Part shown: positions 59,101 through 61,901 of the stretch, piece by piece | How the letters are laid out: the number at the start of each line of letters is the position of its first letter | How positions within the stretch are numbered: the first letter of the stretch is position 1 | IMG/VR virus record: IMGVR_UViG_3300022918_000013 | Span: 1 to 61,901 of that record | Strand: one strand, 5' to 3' | Length of the DNA stretch: 61,901 nt | Source: a virus | Position numbers and translations under genes: made by a program | The notes under the pieces: model-generated | What the model was told of the DNA's origin: nothing | The model's input: only the letters and a program-made list of their open reading frames with translations | The model's database searches: none

Positions 59101-61901
59101 AAGGATGAAATGGAAGAGTTGAAAAAGGAAGTTAACGAAGAGTTCGTTAAGCTTGCTGAACATGCTTTATCTATTAGATCCTCAAAACCTCGTTTTGGTG
59201 GCCTTGATGCTATTAGCGATGACATGAAGGCGCTGGCAAAAGGCGGCTCAACCAATATCACGTATTTACGGGAGATGTATCCAGATAGTGACATCTTCAA
59301 CGAAATGCGGACATTTTTGGATAAGCTCAGGCATCTGCCAACCGAGTACTTTGAAAGTAAGATTCAGAGAGCAGTGTATTTAAATGAGTTTGGGGCAGCG
59401 GTTGTTCCTGACTCCACACCAGAAGACTTACAAGCCACACTAAAGAAGCGTGGTCTTAGCGTTGTGACATACCCTGAAAAGGATGGAGTCGCACGCAAAC
59501 AGGCTGTATTACAGGCAGCACAAGAGAGAGGTGCTTTATTTGCCCCCGGAAACTTCGCCACACCCGAGAACGATTCGCCTGAAGAAATCGAGCGTGCCAA
59601 TGCAATCAACGAGACGGCACAAGCTGACATTGATACGCTGACTGAGGCTGTGGATGGGTTTTTGGCAGCTAGTGAGAACGCAGGCGATGAAGCCCAAGAC
59701 TACGCCAACGCCAATCTCCCTCGCCCTCCAATCATGGAGGAGATGGTTGCACGCGCAGAGACGAAACCAGGAACTTACATTACCCCTGATGCTCTTGGCG
59801 GCACATCCACGCCTCAACGTATCCGCACGTCATTAATTCAATGGCTCGCCAACCAGAACTCCGAAGTTCGCCCGCGTGAAGTTCTGGCTCAAGAGGCTGA
59901 AACCTTCCTTGCGGCCCCAGGTGGTGAGCAAGCCTTAATGCTTGAAATGTTGGATGCGGCGAATGAGCAGCGCCCAATTACAGACGCTATGCAGGTTGCT
60001 TGGCAGGTGTTGCAACCAAAGCTCTACAAGCGAGCCGTTGCCACAGGTAGCGCCCGGCTGATGCGTGAGCACGACGCCTTGGCTTATGCTTACAAAGAGA
60101 TCGGCACTGAGACAGCCCGCTCTCTCGCTGCCCGTCGAGATCCGAATCAGACTCCCACCGAACGATTCCGCGAGGCTATCCGCAACATTGCCCGGACGCC
60201 AACTAACCGCGCCTTGATTCGCCAGATTGATGAAACACAAACGCCATCGGCTAAAGCTCGCAAGGTAAAGGCTCTTGAAAGGAAACTGGCTGATGAATTA
60301 ACCAAGGCTCAGACAAACTCTGAAGAGATCCGCAGTTTGCAAAAAGAACTGGCCGACGAGCGCCGCAAGCCTGACAAAGCCGACGTGATTGCACGCATGG
60401 CCGTTGATGCGCAGAAGCGCACGGATGCAGTTTTAGCCAAGCTTGGGCTCAGTGAATATGATGTAATGCTCGATAACGAGGATCGTTATGCCGCTATGAA
60501 GTCTCAGCCTGTAATGCAGGCGATGGAAGGTCTATCGGTGCAAGATAAAGCCATCGTCACGCAGTTGATGGAGGGTAACTCGCACCGCGCCATCATGCAG
60601 AAGACAGGCGCGAGCTTGCAACACATAGGTGCTCTTCATGAGCAGTTCCGCAACAAACTTGAAGCCCAACTCAAGACATTCCTTGGCGCTCAAGGTAACA
60701 CGCTCATGACGATGATCGAGCAAGGACAGGCAGCTATCCGCGATGGACGCGCAGCCGGTCGTAACATCAAAGGTGAACTGAGTGATCCCGCTGTCCAAAA
60801 AGCAATGACTCAGGCGAACCGTGATGCCATCATGCGTTCGCTGGCTTGGCTACTGCCAACGGCTCGCTCTGTGAATAGCGGCAATCTCAAGCCTGTGACG
60901 GTGGTGATTAGTAAAGTCGGCCCCACTGGACAAAAGGTGCAGAAAGTTACTCTTCACGTCCCATACGACCCCGAGAACGCTAGTCAAGCCTACCGCATCG
61001 CCCGTGAGATGCAGGCGGCGCAGTCAACCAAATACGATAAGGCCTATGAATACTGGATTAACGGCATTCTAAGCGGCCCACAGACTCAGTTCGTCAATAC
61101 GGCTGGCAACTTGGTTTCTACAGCTTGGCACTACGGCTATCAGCGGCCCGTTGAAGGGCTGATGAACATGGTTATGCGCGATCCTGGCGGCGTGCAGATG
61201 GGCGAACAGGGGCGACTTATCAGCGCCCTCCGTCCTGCGCTGGCAGAAGCCTATACAAACGCCATTCAGGCCTTCTCGACTGAGGCTGACACCCTCCGCT
61301 CAATCTACCTCGATCAACCAATTGAGATTAACGCCAAGGATGGCACAATTGACAAGATTGGCGGCGCTCCACGGGCTGCGAACAAAGGCGCGATTGGCCG
61401 CACGATTCGCCTTCCTGGCCGTCTCTTGCGTGCCACGGATGCATTCTTCAAGACTGCAATCGCCCGAATTGAAGTTGGCGCTCTGGCATATCGTCAAGGT
61501 CTAGCTGATGGATTGAATGGCGCGGCGCTTGAGCAATTCGTTCAATCGGAAATCAACACCTATGGCTCTCAATCTTGGCATAAGGCGCTGGCAACCGCTG
61601 AAATCCTGACGTTCCAAGAGGATTCATGGCTTGCAAAAGCTGGTGAATCTATCGTTCGTGGCCGTGGCGCTGAACAAATTCAAAAGAAAGCCTCGAAACT
61701 GCGTCAGCAAGGCAAGATTGATGAGGCGGATGTAATGGAAAATACCGCCAAAGCGCTGGATATTTTTGTGGCTAAACCTTTGGCTTTCCTCTTTCCGTTT
61801 GTCCGCACTCCAGCCAATATTATGCTGACGGGTATTCGTAAGTCTCCCATTGGCTCTCTTGGCGTCCTATTGAATATCATGAATGGTCTGTACCAACAGA
61901 C
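53134..61901 (+). CDS. Giant polyvalent virion protein, N-terminal 2,922 residues
   Basis: Starts MPNNYLPIPEEERDAYQ and runs without stop to the window end, then continues at base 143 (3,287 residues in all). Order: long Ala/Glu/Lys coiled coil (about 120-520); Gly-zipper hydrophobic segment (about 580-635); ADP-ribosyltransferase-like domain (about 1165-1285: DLFHGG, YGGFYLTDGSSREW); REELLHGLI, a peptidase-like motif (about 1391); a large polyvalent-protein domain (about 1706-2136: LAVVHNLSIANLRHALKVGG, YSPRYPTVKI); HTH-like stretch near 2480; and a conserved C-terminal region from about 2641. Likely ejected into the cell to act on host proteins. Confidence 0.8.
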   Translation, partial: MPNNYLPIPEEERDAYQASRLERSSNGKGALDAFGSAGDDVATISAGKPIRYVPQPTGQLQEILPPSGAPNFVQRSGSKVIEDPLTGEPYIPDSASPYGYTSAYDQAKQSTVKGDIVANVPGYGRRVIGRDPVAQEKEETKAKAAALADQYRAEGRPFYVSKVDGLPKPKHRPGEWEAIQAAKEEKKASGEEAKRAALLTADPSIKKRPDKEIKALKEEAEAGDAMLAAKADPANPAVAAALQKAEQAKAILAQEENAKEIKQQLATQAWEARLRRDAPDLWKERQKAKLADMPREELQKTIPTLQAQIQEKVAATTERAAQLRDKQAVFESEYKAVEEQEAKQRTIGINAAQLAKFAAEKERINFSANQWLGENQDLLEEIKVGQADVENETELANEAITTHNAKVKAERTDTLEKLKAVPQTAPIADKLAKLDSEYEQRIAQWEAQYPDNQTPAAQAGYKAIDEEFKAKNQEAATEAEQALQKVPAKKVEQPDKPFFDLGNTVDAIGDVIKGITVTVPAAYRQLREGLVRPDQYSPEAKAAFAAADAYSQEMQAKTAALQAQGKSDSVSESFREAGPSLGFTGVSLGASMLGGAGTGVVAGSVVPGLGNTTGAIVGAVGGAAASAPTAYRMAGAGFLDGAFKKIEAEKGRPLTEQEMAEAYDVLLPIAQNTALWEAGPEAVANAVTLGAGKFVFGFGKKAAKEIAESAFKTAVKKAGAIVGAQASELGTETITQVEQAADQLKADAIAKGAPTKGIRPDWSPSGVVKSFKEVAPQTLALGALTGGAGGAAKLATNLLPSGKNAETQTQDEAAPESATAESGPYSQLPEIRAAADEAVKMWQPDVTTLPTQFQPTLDKDGVEVPAEYNPKSAAETLVRVARGEPLVEMDSDAQLKNVGLENRGGKIVPQKGFGAPFVTMEGPKGDQPVITEAGMQFLKSDEALSPAIAAIGLSPQDRRKQINAIPKENEDSKSLIQATDKSAISPSAPNSTSNRTGSELVGGLDRENGSTMETNPNKIGNDSAQTSKSQDSSNNKQLARPPLGQAPPAQRKAIGKGAAGQSSYAEFATPDDAEAFTYAADLARYNNNSKKVSDNDRAQAAQSARDKLARIAERTGLSAEELRPILKRYSEAIRQTAKRKKQGESFQAPTFEEFTDTSLDIAKEPIDLFHGGLPEDATLDQIDLDRAGSQQNKRNRSYGGFYLTDGSSREWSDKYAKQRGAAVHRVRLKAGSRIRSTQENIDRLSERQRAELAKKYDAVRGVDTLGRAQWVLLNKNAVESFEVVSEKAAEPAKATQPKAPHQIFRAAVEASTELTATQREAGLRTAKAIARWAPIFAKAGFSVKAGQVRGSGISYSPSARLITIDPVNFSIDLAKSKSPKAQEARIQAVFREELLHGLIRDNLGIAKPIEWWRSLSPEAQAISIKLYDGRFDTASIPDPDSAEESNRADEFVRQLFQESFWSEVTEVAGKNLNVMAELRRIFEELLVALKAIRQTAPKAVAAEINAAERLIRARLTELGALEKEAEVIASTPINEASRIREDLPEAAPIIAEIDALTKLSEERHSELGPDLKGLVHPSELLTPEEKQRVYDLKMSLRPKSREEAKADIMKKRAARLQQPNQAPENTSTSSSGVLGTITDSGSVTTVKVRDLAKANHGDFREIASNEDFTKDFRYNDTTKEVFWWNLDKITPEDKQKVSDWLEAQGKTVARHRGVKSSDETYRRAHGALSAPVNSPDKPLAVVHNLSIANLRHALKVGGLPVPSLAVIRADLSGFDSFGEVTLIANPDLIDPQKNKASKVFNADVYSPRYPTVKILFKPSDFNKIASAFKPWSEELKTIPKLGYSWSVESAVDSIKDDGYERSGNNPLVGYSYLRDKGLIDPPTAEDGNSSFNEAVYRKARDYRDEITSWVEEKILAAGVEPVEKIFDGFTNSGNKRYLPHDLDTVVKILKRGLKDGEGFNYGVPSIRAANAKPFRTLKAIQESRNHIVTKDEMEELKKEVNEEFVKLAEHALSIRSSKPRFGGLDAISDDMKALAKGGSTNITYLREMYPDSDIFNEMRTFLDKLRHLPTEYFESKIQRAVYLNEFGAAVVPDSTPEDLQATLKKRGLSVVTYPEKDGVARKQAVLQAAQERGALFAPGNFATPENDSPEEIERANAINETAQADIDTLTEAVDGFLAASENAGDEAQDYANANLPRPPIMEEMVARAETKPGTYITPDALGGTSTPQRIRTSLIQWLANQNSEVRPREVLAQEAETFLAAPGGEQALMLEMLDAANEQRPITDAMQVAWQVLQPKLYKRAVATGSARLMREHDALAYAYKEIGTETARSLAARRDPNQTPTERFREAIRNIARTPTNRALIRQIDETQTPSAKARKVKALERKLADELTKAQTNSEEIRSLQKELADERRKPDKADVIARMAVDAQKRTDAVLAKLGLSEYDVMLDNEDRYAAMKSQPVMQAMEGLSVQDKAIVTQLMEGNSHRAIMQKTGASLQHIGALHEQFRNKLEAQLKTFLGAQGNTLMTMIEQGQAAIRDGRAAGRNIKGELSDPAVQKAMTQANRDAIMRSLAWLLPTARSVNSGNLKPVTVVISKVGPTGQKVQKVTLHVPYDPENASQAYRIAREMQAAQSTKYDKAYEYWINGILSGPQTQFVNTAGNLVSTAWHYGYQRPVEGLMNMVMRDPGGVQMGEQGRLISALRPALAEAYTNAIQAFSTEADTLRSIYLDQPIEINAKDGTIDKIGGAPRAANKGAIGRTIRLPGRLLRATDAFFKTAIARIEVGALAYRQGLADGLNGAALEQFVQSEINTYGSQSWHKALATAEILTFQEDSWLAKAGESIVRGRGAEQIQKKASKLRQQGKIDEADVMENTAKALDIFVAKPLAFLFPFVRTPANIMLTGIRKSPIGSLGVLLNIMNGLYQQ
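61758..61901. repeat. Right copy of the terminal redundancy
   Basis: 144 nt matching bases 1 to 142, with GCTAAACC where the left copy has GCTACC. The gene frame is intact here. Using this copy the unique genome length is about 61,759 bp. Confidence 0.9.

Noticed and set aside
1-61901. CRISPR arrays, integrase, partition system or lysogeny repressor
   Set aside because: No regularly spaced repeats, no tyrosine or serine recombinase motifs and no ParA/ParB-like genes were seen, so a virulent life style is more likely. Small RHH proteins alone do not make a lysogeny switch.
1-61901. N4-type virion RNA polymerase in the giant protein
   Set aside because: The capsid type and gene size invited this idea, but I could not find the single-subunit polymerase motifs; the regions seen match polyvalent-protein domains instead.

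Overview
The window is one complete tailed-phage genome of about 61.76 kb. Its first 142 nt reappear as the last 144 nt (two bases differ), and a giant reading frame that runs off the right edge continues at the left edge, so the molecule was assembled as circular or terminally redundant. An N4-gp56-type major capsid protein, a podovirus-like portal, a large terminase and a nozzle-like tail protein point to a short-tailed lytic phage. I see no integrase, repressor or partition genes. A LPS-type glycosyltransferase, a lipoprotein and Lar/DUF551-type genes suggest a Gram-negative host, but no gene fixes the taxon. Some starts have GGAGG sites. Many structural genes have none.

Layout. Rightward genes (44.4 kb to the end, then 1 to 9.3 kb) encode a methyltransferase-like protein, a LuxR-type HTH protein, small proteins, both terminase subunits, likely internal virion proteins, a 3,287-residue polyvalent protein split by the window edge, portal, tail-fibre-like proteins, holin-like membrane proteins and a CHAP endolysin. 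Leftward genes (42.9 down to 9.3 kb) begin with an early region of small accessory proteins. This is followed by recombination and replication (RecT, PD-(D/E)XK exonuclease, MazG-like, RuvC-like, DnaT-like, primase-helicase), more small proteins, and a sugar/methyl-transferase cassette. A tRNA-like element follows, then scaffold, major capsid, connector, the 1,150-residue nozzle-like protein, a GT9 glycosyltransferase and an HNH nuclease. Head and tail morphogenesis is therefore divided between the strands. Most leftward genes overlap at ATGA or GTGA, which exposes many genes of 22 to 60 codons.

The divergent region (42.95 to 44.39 kb) is the most unusual part. It has two 23-bp dyads and a leftward promoter, then a good sigma70-like promoter firing a roughly 95-nt RNA whose two hairpin loops are complementary over 8 nt. 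After that comes about 780 nt without a credible gene but full of perfect short stems. It includes a tRNA-like T-arm inside a junction closed by a perfect 12-bp helix. I read this as a large ornate noncoding RNA comparable in setting to GOLLD or ROOL RNAs.

Working model: the leftward operon takes over replication using recombination and primase-helicase functions with the host polymerase, since no phage DNA or RNA polymerase is visible. Rightward and distal leftward units build the particle. The polyvalent protein probably enters the cell with the DNA.
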